Shown: positions 8,519 through 15,108 of the stretch, in pieces
How the letters are laid out: every line of letters begins with the position of its first letter
How positions within the stretch are numbered: the first letter of the stretch is position 1
Virus record (IMG/VR): IMGVR_UViG_3300050191_000005
Span: 1-20,667 of that record
DNA from: a virus
DNA: 20,667 bases
Direction: 5' to 3' (one strand)
The notes under the pieces: generated by a model
What the model was told of the DNA's origin: nothing
The model's input: the letters and a program-made list of their open reading frames with translations, nothing else
Databases searched by the model: none
Made by a program: the position numbers and the translations under genes

Positions 8519-8922
8519 TTTGGTACTCTCCGTTCGAGGTCTTCGACTTGCGAACGGAGAATTGTGTTAGCTGCTTTCAATTTTTCAATTTCGGCAGAAT
8601 TTTCATTCTTCTCTGTTTGCAATGCAACAATCTGCTGTTTCATGTTCACGTTCTCCATCAACGTTGCGATATGTGCAGTCTGCATATCAAGAATGCGTTG
8701 CTGGACTTCCAGCAACTTAGATTCAAGTTTGTTCGATTTGTCAATTTGATCTTGACTAAGTTGACGATAGTTTTTGACAATGAAATCGATGTCAGATTGG
8801 GATTGAACCGTTTTATCCTTCTTACGGTTTGTGACCCACTCAGAAATCTTAGGCAGGAGAGCCCCTAAGCCAGTCATAACAGTCATCAACACGCCAACCC
8901 AAACTGGATGAATTGGTTCCAT
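8515..8922 (-). CDS. Single-span membrane protein with long coiled coil
   Basis: The product has 135 residues from ATG at 8922, preceded by GAGAG at 8 bases; an upstream in-frame GTG at 8946 would overlap the connector gene. Residues about 5-25 (HPVWVGVLMTVMTGLGALLP) form a hydrophobic segment, followed by a basic stretch (NRKKDK). From about 40 to the C-terminus there is a heptad-like charged helix (SNKLESKLLEVQQRI, ENVNMKQQIVALQTEKNENS, KLKAANTILRSQVEDLERRV). The topology, an N-terminal membrane segment and a coiled-coil ectodomain, resembles inner-membrane spanins and some holin-like proteins. No endolysin or outer spanin is adjacent, and it lies inside the neck cluster. A structural coiled coil is equally possible. 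Confidence 0.7.
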   Translation of the reverse strand: MEPIHPVWVGVLMTVMTGLGALLPKISEWVTNRKKDKTVQSQSDIDFIVKNYRQLSQDQIDKSNKLESKLLEVQQRILDMQTAHIATLMENVNMKQQIVALQTEKNENSAEIEKLKAANTILRSQVEDLERRVPK

Positions 8923-8924
8923 TT

Positions 8925-9578
8925 TTATACTCTCGTAAGGAAACACTCAGCTGGATCGCGGAGAAACGGTTTCAAATATGACCAAGCCCGAAAACTAGGG
9001 ATACCAGCACGCATGTAATCAGGAATGAAGTCACGATTGAAAGCAGTGCGAACACCGCTAAAAGAGTGACTCTCCGTGGCCAGCAAGTCTGCCTCGCGGT
9101 CAGGATCGTATCCTTGAATTAGCTTCATAGCTATTTCATAGCAAGCATATTGAATGTCAGTTGGGACCACTGTGTCAGCAGCATCGTCCAGAGAAGCCAA
9201 CGTTACAGGGATACCAGATTCATTCACAACGATCTGGGTTGGTGATGCAATCGGCCCACGTGGAAACTGATGTACTTGAGACGGATCGGTTTTATTTCCA
9301 GCAAAATTCAACCGATCAATCATCTGCGTAGCTTCATGCAATGCGGATCGTTTGTCGTTACTATTCGCACGTTTCCAAGGTGTACTTCGAAGACGATTAT
9401 CGAAGTAATTATTCGCATCTGACAATGTCCCATAAGCATCCAGAAATTGACTATTGTCAATTGTCGGAAAATGGACCGGGAATAAATTATGCAGCAACGA
9501 CCGAACAAGATTGTTGGCCGTTGCTGGGCCATGCGTCAACGTCAAAGTATTCGTCAGTGATTCATTGAAAGTTGACAT
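8925..9578 (-). CDS. DnaT-like head-tail connector protein with repeat-like N-terminus
   Basis: The product has 217 residues. ATG at 9578 abuts the upstream stop (TAAATG), with GAGG about 11 bases upstream. From residue 46 it follows the pattern of the DnaT-like phage connector family: LDAYGTLSDANNYFDNRL, ALHEATQMIDRLNFAG, HQFPRG, VPTDIQYACYEIAMKLIQGY, ending AGIPSFRAWSYLKPFLRD. Such proteins occupy the head-completion position below the portal. The first 33 residues (TLTLTHGPATANNLVRSLL) are not part of that fold. They resemble the last repeat unit encoded in the gene just upstream (SLTLTHSVSVALNLVRSV), suggesting a fused repeat remnant. Confidence 0.8.
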   Translation of the reverse strand: MSTFNESLTNTLTLTHGPATANNLVRSLLHNLFPVHFPTIDNSQFLDAYGTLSDANNYFDNRLRSTPWKRANSNDKRSALHEATQMIDRLNFAGNKTDPSQVHQFPRGPIASPTQIVVNESGIPVTLASLDDAADTVVPTDIQYACYEIAMKLIQGYDPDREADLLATESHSFSGVRTAFNRDFIPDYMRAGIPSFRAWSYLKPFLRDPAECFLTRV

Positions 9579-11435
9579 TTAGTTAATCCTCACACCTTCA
9601 AAATCAAGTTCGACCGAATACCACTCACCACATGGAGGCGTTCCATGTTTTTCAGCAACCAAATCAACAGGGTCAGTGAGGAAATTTACATTCCACATTT
9701 CACCCTTCCAATTGGTCATGTTGACTCGTTGAGTAAGATTCTGCAACAAAAATACTCTAAGTTCATAAGCTTTCTTGCGAGTGATTATGAACTTGTATTT
9801 CAATTTTCTTGAAGCATTCTTTCGAACATAGGTGTATATGTCGCCAGTAATGGTTCTAAGAATCTTGATAGCACTTACAGGTGCTTCTGCATCACCTAAC
9901 TCTGGGTTAGGTAATACGATTGTTGAAAACCTACCAACGATTGTTGTCGACCTACCAGGCACTGGACAACATATGCCACCACCCTGGCCACCCATCGTAT
10001 AGATGAGGTTTGATATGACAAGAAAGCCACCTGTACCATCAGGTATATGATGTTCAGGGAAGAACATCAAAGTGCTTGTCACACTTCGCACAAGATTCAA
10101 AGCAACACTAACGCTATGAGTTAGCGTCAAACTCTGACTTATATGTCTGCTCTTGAAAGCGGCATGAACTACAGCTTGAGTAATCGTCAAACTTTGAAAG
10201 AAGCCAAACGACTGAGTCTCAGTTGCAGATTGCGTAATCGTCAACGACTGATTGATACTTCTCGGCTTGAACTGGAAGTAATCAGCAACACTTATGAGAC
10301 TGAGACTATTCGAAGCACTGTGACCGAATGTACTCCCAGATCGACTGAGAGTTTCTGTAATCGACAGACTTTGACTGGCCTTTTGATTCGGAGTTTTATA
10401 GATAGCACTTTGAGTAATGGTCAAAGTGTTACTAGCTAATTCGTCTCCTACCTCAATGGCATTCTGAGTAATCGTTAATGTCTGAGTGACACTACGATTA
10501 AACACACCCGCTCTGACGACAGATTCTGAAATTGCTAATGCGTCAGTGTCAGTGCGATGGAATGCACCTATTCTGACAACAGATTCTGCAACCGTTAATG
10601 CGTCAGTTGTTGTTCTTGGTTCAGTTATCAGTCGTACAGCAGATTCTGCAACTGCTAATGCGTCAGTTGCAGTAAGACTGAAAAGACTGCTAACGCTAAA
10701 GAAGTCGTACTTCTTTGGCTTCTGCCGTAGATTCCAGCGAGTTGCTGGATTCCACATGTTCGTTACAACATTTTGTGGCAATGCGTAATTGTAGATTCTT
10801 GGGTCATCCATGTGCCCAATGAACCAATCACCTGTGTTAGATCCATCCGACAATGCACCGAAATATACCTGGCTTGCATTCGTTCCAATGTTGCCAGTTA
10901 CGCCAAGTGTGGCATCAAGCTGACCATCAACATAAATCTTAGTGTTTACACCATCGTAGGTGCAAATAACAAGATGCCATTTTCCGTCAATAACATTGAT
11001 GCTGCCTACGAGTTCATTACCAGCCTGGTAGGCATTGTTTGTAGAGATCAACCAGTGCAGATAGCCTGTGGTTGCCTCGGCGTATATTGACCAAGAATCA
11101 TTTACAACACCCCACATTGCTGCAAGGTATTGAATTCTTGATGTGGCGGTTGAATTAACCCAAAAAGTTACAGATATTGCATCAGTTCCTTGCAGCAATC
11201 CTGACGAGCTAACTAAGTGTGTATAGCTCGTTGCACCGTCATATGTAAGTGCAGTTTGCCCACCATCTACACCAAAGACCCAAGAAGGTGTATCTAAAGG
11301 AAATATCTGTCCAACATCGCCACTGCCGGAGAAATCATACAAGTTACCGGAACCGAAACCACCAGGCCCCCAGAAAACTAATCCTGGTGCCTGGACACTA
11401 TTTCGATTCAACCTAAATGGAAATAGTGGTTTCAT
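9579..11435 (-). CDS. LamG-domain virion protein with tandem repeats and tail-type C-terminal domain
   Basis: The product has 618 residues, with ATG at 11435 eight bases after AAGGG. Residues about 60-222 form a LamG/concanavalin-like beta sandwich: YDGATSYTHL, DAISVTFWVNS, GKWHLVICTYDG, KIYVDGQLDATLG, and the closing motif WFIGHMDDPRIYNYALP. Residues about 255-456 hold tandem repeats of two kinds, TDALxxxESVVR and QSLTITQSA. Residues about 525-618 (YTYVRKNASRKLKYKFIITR, YELRVFLLQNLTQRV, YSVELDFEG) form a domain I recall from other phage virion proteins. LamG domains bind glycans or proteins, so a surface adhesin or decoration role is likely. It lies in the head block between paralogous virion genes and the connector. 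Confidence 0.82.
   Translation of the reverse strand: MKPLFPFRLNRNSVQAPGLVFWGPGGFGSGNLYDFSGSGDVGQIFPLDTPSWVFGVDGGQTALTYDGATSYTHLVSSSGLLQGTDAISVTFWVNSTATSRIQYLAAMWGVVNDSWSIYAEATTGYLHWLISTNNAYQAGNELVGSINVIDGKWHLVICTYDGVNTKIYVDGQLDATLGVTGNIGTNASQVYFGALSDGSNTGDWFIGHMDDPRIYNYALPQNVVTNMWNPATRWNLRQKPKKYDFFSVSSLFSLTATDALAVAESAVRLITEPRTTTDALTVAESVVRIGAFHRTDTDALAISESVVRAGVFNRSVTQTLTITQNAIEVGDELASNTLTITQSAIYKTPNQKASQSLSITETLSRSGSTFGHSASNSLSLISVADYFQFKPRSINQSLTITQSATETQSFGFFQSLTITQAVVHAAFKSRHISQSLTLTHSVSVALNLVRSVTSTLMFFPEHHIPDGTGGFLVISNLIYTMGGQGGGICCPVPGRSTTIVGRFSTIVLPNPELGDAEAPVSAIKILRTITGDIYTYVRKNASRKLKYKFIITRKKAYELRVFLLQNLTQRVNMTNWKGEMWNVNFLTDPVDLVAEKHGTPPCGEWYSVELDFEGVRIN
10068..10673 (-). repeat. 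Tandem repeats inside the LamG protein gene
   Basis: The first three units are spaced about 60 bases apart and keep recognisable DNA similarity: on the plus strand AGATTCTG followed by TAATGCGTCAGT recurs near 10517-10550, 10577-10610 and 10637-10670. Encoded units read TDALAVAESAVR, TDALTVAESVVR, TDALAISESVVR. Later units diverge to TLTITQ and SLSITE types with variable spacing. The repeats are coding and diverged, not a non-coding array. Confidence 0.85.
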
Positions 11436-11438
11436 TGG

Positions 11439-12134
11439 TTACCCTTGTACGTAAACGCCTTTATAGGTGACTTGATGGCCGCTACTGGCAAGAGCAATAC
11501 CAGAATTCTGCGCAATAAAAATAGTCCAGTATCTAGGCATAAAGCCAAATACACCAGTCAATCCTATTGGTGCGAATGGATTCACCTGATTAGCAGTAAT
11601 CGCTACAGCCAGTGAAGTTATCAAATACATACAACCACCTTCAATCTGTGAAGAGGTTATTGTTTTGAGATTATCAGCACCGGTTAAAGTATCTGGCCAA
11701 GTTGGTGTATCATCAATAGCTGCTACTGCATTGATTTGAATTGATCGACCAGATGAAGGCGATCCTGAACCATTCTTTATAAATCCTGAAACTCCGATTT
11801 CAAGTGGCGCACCTGTTGCACCATTATCGACAGCCAAAGCCTCTGCACCAGACAAAATAAGCGTGTCACTTGCCAATGAAACCAAACTCGTATACGTCAT
11901 GTTTACAGAAGCTTGGAATGCGAATTGAAAGTTGACGTTCTCTTTGAAATCCAACCATCTAGATGATTCTTTAACTCCACGAAGATTGCGATTCCGTGAG
12001 CTAAATTCAATTCGATGGCCACGATGTTTATACTCCCAGGATGTCATTTCCCTAATAAGTGGTGTACCTGGGGTTGTACGAATATCGTGGAATCTTTTGC
12101 AATCAAGGCAATATGCTCGAAAGGCCATATCCAT
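11439..12134 (-). CDS. Putative virion surface protein, paralogue B of a tandem pair
   Basis: The product has 231 residues from the ATG at 12134, which lies 7 bases after AAGGG; a longer in-frame start would overlap paralogue A by about 110 bases. It starts MDMAFRAYCLDCKRFHDIRT, then WEYKHRGHRIEFSSR, giving C-x2-C plus nearby His residues that could bind a metal. The remaining beta-rich part contains LAVDNGATGAPLEIGVSGFI, AIDDTPTWPDTLTG, FGFMPRYWTIFIAQNSG and ends TYKGVYVQG. It aligns along its whole length with paralogue A, lacking only a segment of about 12 residues after the N-terminal domain. I recall similar domains in other phage structural clusters. Function is not known; decoration or fibre are options. 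Confidence 0.72.
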   Translation of the reverse strand: MDMAFRAYCLDCKRFHDIRTTPGTPLIREMTSWEYKHRGHRIEFSSRNRNLRGVKESSRWLDFKENVNFQFAFQASVNMTYTSLVSLASDTLILSGAEALAVDNGATGAPLEIGVSGFIKNGSGSPSSGRSIQINAVAAIDDTPTWPDTLTGADNLKTITSSQIEGGCMYLITSLAVAITANQVNPFAPIGLTGVFGFMPRYWTIFIAQNSGIALASSGHQVTYKGVYVQG

Positions 12135-12138
12135 TTCA

Positions 12139-12888
12139 TTACCCTTGAACGTAAACGCCTTTATAGGTGACCTGGTTTCCGCTGGCATTAATCGACTGTC
12201 CAGAATTATGAACCACAAATATAGACCAATATCGTGGCATAACTCCAAACAATGCAGATAACGCAGTTGAAGCCACTGGATTTACTTGACTTGCAGTGGC
12301 AGCTATAACCAGAGATGTTATTTGTCTCAACCCAGACGATAACATATTTGCATTACTAATCGTCTTGGTTGCATCTGTACCGGCTAATGTATCTGGATAG
12401 GTTGGCGTATCATCAATGGCTGCATAGCCAAACATATTGATTACTTTGCCAGCAGTTGGCGTGGTGCCGCTGTTCTTGATTAACGCTGAAACTCCGATTT
12501 CAAGCGGACATCCTGTTGCACCATTATCGACAGCCAAAGCCGACGCACCAGCCAAAAGACTCGTATCACTGGCTAACGAATTTAACGTTGTGTACGTTAA
12601 AGCTGCCGAAGAAACGAATGCAAATTGGAAATTGTTGTTCTCTTTGAACTTCAACCACCAAGGTTCCTTTCCAATTTTCTCATATTGGGAATCATCAAGA
12701 TCGCGAGGAATATCACGATCTCGTGAACTGAATTCGATTCGATGCCCGCGATGTTTGTATTCCCAAGATTCCATTTCCTTAATTAACGGTGTACCCGGGA
12801 AAGTACGAATGTTGTGGAACGTTTCGCAATCGAGGCAAAACGCCCGAAAGGCCATCGTTGGCCCATTACCCGACTTGAGTGTGGACAT
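12139..12888 (-). CDS. Putative virion surface protein, paralogue A of a tandem pair
   Basis: The product has 249 residues. ATG at 12888 is 6 bases after GAGG, which overlaps the TGA of the preceding gene. The N-terminal domain holds MAFRAFCLDCETFHNIRT and WEYKHRGHRIEFSSRDRD. The C-terminal beta-rich domain holds ALAVDNGATGCPLEIGVSAL, AIDDTPTYPDTLAGTD, LFGVMPRYWSIFVVHNSG and the same TYKGVYVQG end as paralogue B. It has an extra stretch near residues 64-80 (DLDDSQYEKIGKEPW) that the other copy lacks. The pair probably arose by tandem duplication. No enzyme motif is seen, and placement between capsid and connector genes suggests a virion surface or head-associated role. Confidence 0.72.
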   Translation of the reverse strand: MSTLKSGNGPTMAFRAFCLDCETFHNIRTFPGTPLIKEMESWEYKHRGHRIEFSSRDRDIPRDLDDSQYEKIGKEPWWLKFKENNNFQFAFVSSAALTYTTLNSLASDTSLLAGASALAVDNGATGCPLEIGVSALIKNSGTTPTAGKVINMFGYAAIDDTPTYPDTLAGTDATKTISNANMLSSGLRQITSLVIAATASQVNPVASTALSALFGVMPRYWSIFVVHNSGQSINASGNQVTYKGVYVQG

Positions 12889-12896
12889 TTTTTACC

Positions 12897-13418
12897 TCAA
12901 TACGTTTGTGTGAGACTCAGATCATTACCAGGATCATCTACTGCGATTGCGTTACGTGCAAAACGCACCCAATCAAAGAAACGATTCATTGGTGGATTAC
13001 CGTTTTGCAAAACCAAAGTTAAGTCAGAAAACAACAATAACATAGTTAAAGCGTTTTGGACATAACCCAACTTACCAACCATTGTCAAGGTTGGTGTTCG
13101 TTCAGTAGCGAATGTTTGTGCAATATACAACCACGCAGGATCAGGAATCGGTGCCGGATACACAGTGTTGCTAACATCAGCAAATGTGTTAATTGCAGAT
13201 GGAGAAACCACATTGGTTTGAAGATTAATCCAAGTGAAGAAAGAATCATTCAAACTATTGGGTATGTTGAATGATACCTCTTTACCCAATTCAGACATAT
13301 CTCCTGGCAAATTAACAACACCTGTCGATGCAACTGAAAGCATAATCGGTGTATTTGCATTTGCAAATACTTGACACAAATACACCCAATAAGGGTTAGG
13401 AATCGTTATTGGGTACAT
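12897..13418 (-). CDS. Internally duplicated protein of unknown function
   Basis: The product has 173 residues from the ATG at 13418, chosen because GAGG lies 6 bases upstream; an in-frame GTG at 13460 has no such site and lies in a structured region. The protein consists of two copies of one unit. Residues 2-69 begin YPITIPNPYWVYLCQVFANA and residues 87-156 begin YPAPIPDPAWLYIAQTFATE. Both continue with TP, a G-x-V step and an FF-x-W motif (DSFFTWINL, NRFFDWVRF). I do not recognise the family. It is the first gene after the tRNA region, and the next gene's Shine-Dalgarno overlaps its stop, so it is probably co-expressed with the paralogue pair downstream. Confidence 0.7.
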   Translation of the reverse strand: MYPITIPNPYWVYLCQVFANANTPIMLSVASTGVVNLPGDMSELGKEVSFNIPNSLNDSFFTWINLQTNVVSPSAINTFADVSNTVYPAPIPDPAWLYIAQTFATERTPTLTMVGKLGYVQNALTMLLLFSDLTLVLQNGNPPMNRFFDWVRFARNAIAVDDPGNDLSLTQTY

Positions 13419-13448
13419 AGCGGACCTCAGTGTAAAAATGACGTTTCG

Positions 13449-13516
13449 GTCTCGCTCCACAAAGTGGAATCCCCGATCACGGCGTCAATCCGGCCTTCAC
13501 AACGTCAAGGCGAGAC
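13449..13516 (-). other. Structured 5' element with cloverleaf-like pairing potential
   Basis: On the minus strand GTCTCGC (13516-13510) can pair with GCGAGAC (13455-13449), a perfect 7-bp closing stem around 54 bases. Inside, CCTT/AAGG and CGG/CCG can form short arms. TCCAC-TTT-GTGGA (13468-13456) forms a hairpin that directly abuts the closing stem, as the T-arm does in a tRNA. The 3-base loop and weak inner arms rule out a normal tRNA. It lies between the tRNA and the 173-residue gene and may be a degenerate tRNA, a leader structure or chance. Confidence 0.35.
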
Positions 13517-13523
13517 ATCTGAG

Positions 13524-13597
13524 TCGCGGGAGCAGGATTCGAACCTGCGTCGGACGGCTTATGAGACCGTGCTGGGACCTCTCCAGTCGATCCCGCG
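13524..13597 (-). tRNA. tRNA, anticodon CAT (Met or modified Ile type)
   Basis: Read on the minus strand, acceptor CGCGGGA (13597-13591) pairs with TCCCGCG (13531-13525), with discriminator A at 13524. The D-arm is CTGG-AGAGGTC-CCAG. The anticodon arm is ACGGT-CTCATAA-GCCGT, anticodon at 13563-13561. The variable loop is CCGAC, and the T-arm is GCAGG-TTCGAAT-CCTGC. Everything is canonical except a 4-base linker (TCGA) before the D-stem where 2 are normal. CCA is not encoded. Whether it is elongator Met or an Ile tRNA needing lysidine cannot be told from the anticodon. It lies between the capsid gene and the next gene, in their orientation. Confidence 0.85.
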
Positions 13598-13606
13598 AAC
13601 ATAAAG

Positions 13607-13631
13607 CCTGGTGGCTCATAGAGCCACCAGG
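13607..13631 (-). terminator. Hairpin after the capsid gene: weak terminator or processing site
   Basis: CCTGGTGGCTC (13607-13617) and GAGCCACCAGG (13621-13631) form a perfect 11-bp stem with a 3-base loop, 52 bases after the capsid stop. On the minus strand it is followed by CTTTATGTT, a poor U-tract, then directly by the tRNA. It could terminate part of the transcripts or protect the 3' end of capsid mRNA. Confidence 0.6.
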
Positions 13632-13683
13632 TAATCTAAGCCACAAGGACTTAGTAATCCCATTGCTGGGAGTGGTTAACGAG

Positions 13684-15090
13684 TTACGCCAACATGACAG
13701 CGCCGAGGTTCGTGTCGAGGGTCTTGATACCGGCGAGGATATCGAGAGTCACACGCGTGCCCTGGGCCTTGCCGTCGTAAGTCAACACAACACGAACGGA
13801 CAGGCCGTTGTAGTTGACGTTGGCTGCGGCAGCGCCGATTCCCTGGCGAGGCAGTTCCATCGGACGAGTCACCAACGCGATGGCGTTCCGGTGGAAGGCG
13901 AAGTTGTATTCGCCGGCCGGGGACAGATTCACATTGTCGCCGTCATTGATGGCGACTTCCAGCGAACGATCCAGAGTAACACCAACCAGCGCGTCGACCG
14001 CGATAATCGTGTACACGGCGTTCGTGCCGACAACACCGAAGGAAACCAACTGGCCAACCACAGGAGCCACGGTGAACACGTCGACCGTGATTTCCTTGTT
14101 GTAACCAGCCGGATAACCAGCCGGGCTGACAGCCTGATTCACCGCACCCACGACGTAGTTCGTGATGATTGCATCGTCAGCCACAGCCGCCTGGAGAGGA
14201 GGCGTGAAGACGAGTGTCGTCACCGAAGAAGTACCACCCGTGATGACACGGTGAGGAATCGTGTCGCCAGCCACCGTGAACCACATGTTCGCAGTGAAGT
14301 TGGTTGTGCCGGTGTCGATGACCATCGTGGTCGCACCAGCGGCGTAGCCACCGGAGTGATTCACGAGGTAGGTGATGTCAATCGAGTTGCCAACGGCAAC
14401 GGACGACTGGTGCTGGCACATGTACGTGTTGAAACCGTACTTGCGGCCGATGAAGGCTTCCTGCAACGCCTGGCCCTGGTCACCGACCTGTTGAGCCTGC
14501 GTGAAGATCGCCAGGTTCAAGAGTGTGGTTTCCGTGGTCGGAGTGAGGATCAAGTTTCGGCCATCGACGTAGGCCAGATTCTTGTTCATCTTCTCGCGCG
14601 TGCCGAGGATGGCATCCACGCCGTTGGAAGTCGTCATCGCATTCAAGTAGCCGTAGCTGTTCGGCATGAAGTTCGCGACCTGGCCGAGAACGACTTTGTC
14701 GAGGAACTGCGCATGTGCCAACATGGCTGGCCGCATGTATTCGGTCACCAGGTCCTTGAAAGACTTGCTGGATTCCGAATCGTAGATCACGAAGGACACG
14801 TGGATCAGCTGATCCAGCACGACCGGGACGTTGGTCGCCGTCGCATCTTGATCGGTCACGTCTTCCGTGCCGGTCTTACGCAAAGCGGTGAACTTGGATG
14901 GCCGACGCGTATTGACCGTATCGCCGTAAGAGGCGATCAACGGGCTGAAATCGCGGTGGACCAGGTTCGCTGCGACCATGTTTTCCTCAAGGATGGCCAG
15001 GGATTCCTGTGCCCACATCTGAGGAACGTACGCGCTGTTGTCGTTCACGCAAAAGGTTTGAACCGCAACAGCATTCAAGAATTGCAACAT
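13684..15090 (-). CDS. Major capsid protein, P22 coat-like HK97 fold
   Basis: The product has 468 residues from the ATG at 15090 (GGAG 9 bases upstream); an in-frame TTG two codons earlier lies too close to that site. Core signs are MWAQESLAILEENM, NLVHRDFSPLIASYGDTVN, RRPSKFTALR, QDATATNVPVVLDQ, HVSFVIYDSE and KSFKDLVTEYMRPAM, the usual N-terminal pattern of P22-type coat proteins. The C-terminal strand NFAFHRNAIALVTRPMELP is also typical. Between them, residues about 240-395 hold an insertion with two beta subdomains (AAGATTMVIDTGTTN with TTLVFTPPLQAAVADDA; then YNKEITVDVFTVAPVVGQL). Scaffold and portal genes are just upstream. GC and C-ending codons are enriched relative to neighbours, fitting a very abundant protein. 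Confidence 0.92.
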   Translation of the reverse strand: MLQFLNAVAVQTFCVNDNSAYVPQMWAQESLAILEENMVAANLVHRDFSPLIASYGDTVNTRRPSKFTALRKTGTEDVTDQDATATNVPVVLDQLIHVSFVIYDSESSKSFKDLVTEYMRPAMLAHAQFLDKVVLGQVANFMPNSYGYLNAMTTSNGVDAILGTREKMNKNLAYVDGRNLILTPTTETTLLNLAIFTQAQQVGDQGQALQEAFIGRKYGFNTYMCQHQSSVAVGNSIDITYLVNHSGGYAAGATTMVIDTGTTNFTANMWFTVAGDTIPHRVITGGTSSVTTLVFTPPLQAAVADDAIITNYVVGAVNQAVSPAGYPAGYNKEITVDVFTVAPVVGQLVSFGVVGTNAVYTIIAVDALVGVTLDRSLEVAINDGDNVNLSPAGEYNFAFHRNAIALVTRPMELPRQGIGAAAANVNYNGLSVRVVLTYDGKAQGTRVTLDILAGIKTLDTNLGAVMLA

Positions 15091-15108
15091 TTTCAAATTC
15101 TCCGAGTA

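Noticed and set aside
13458-13460. GTG start for the 173-residue gene
   Set aside because: It lies inside the structured element with no Shine-Dalgarno, while the ATG at 13418 has GAGG at 6 bases and begins at the first duplicated unit.
13420-13523. Sigma-70 promoter between the tRNA and the 173-residue gene
   Set aside because: TTGACG occurs twice on the minus strand, but no acceptable -10 hexamer is found at 16-18 bases.
13524-13597. tRNA as an integration attachment site
   Set aside because: No integrase gene, no flanking direct repeat and no truncated second tRNA copy is visible, and the tRNA sits inside the late operon.
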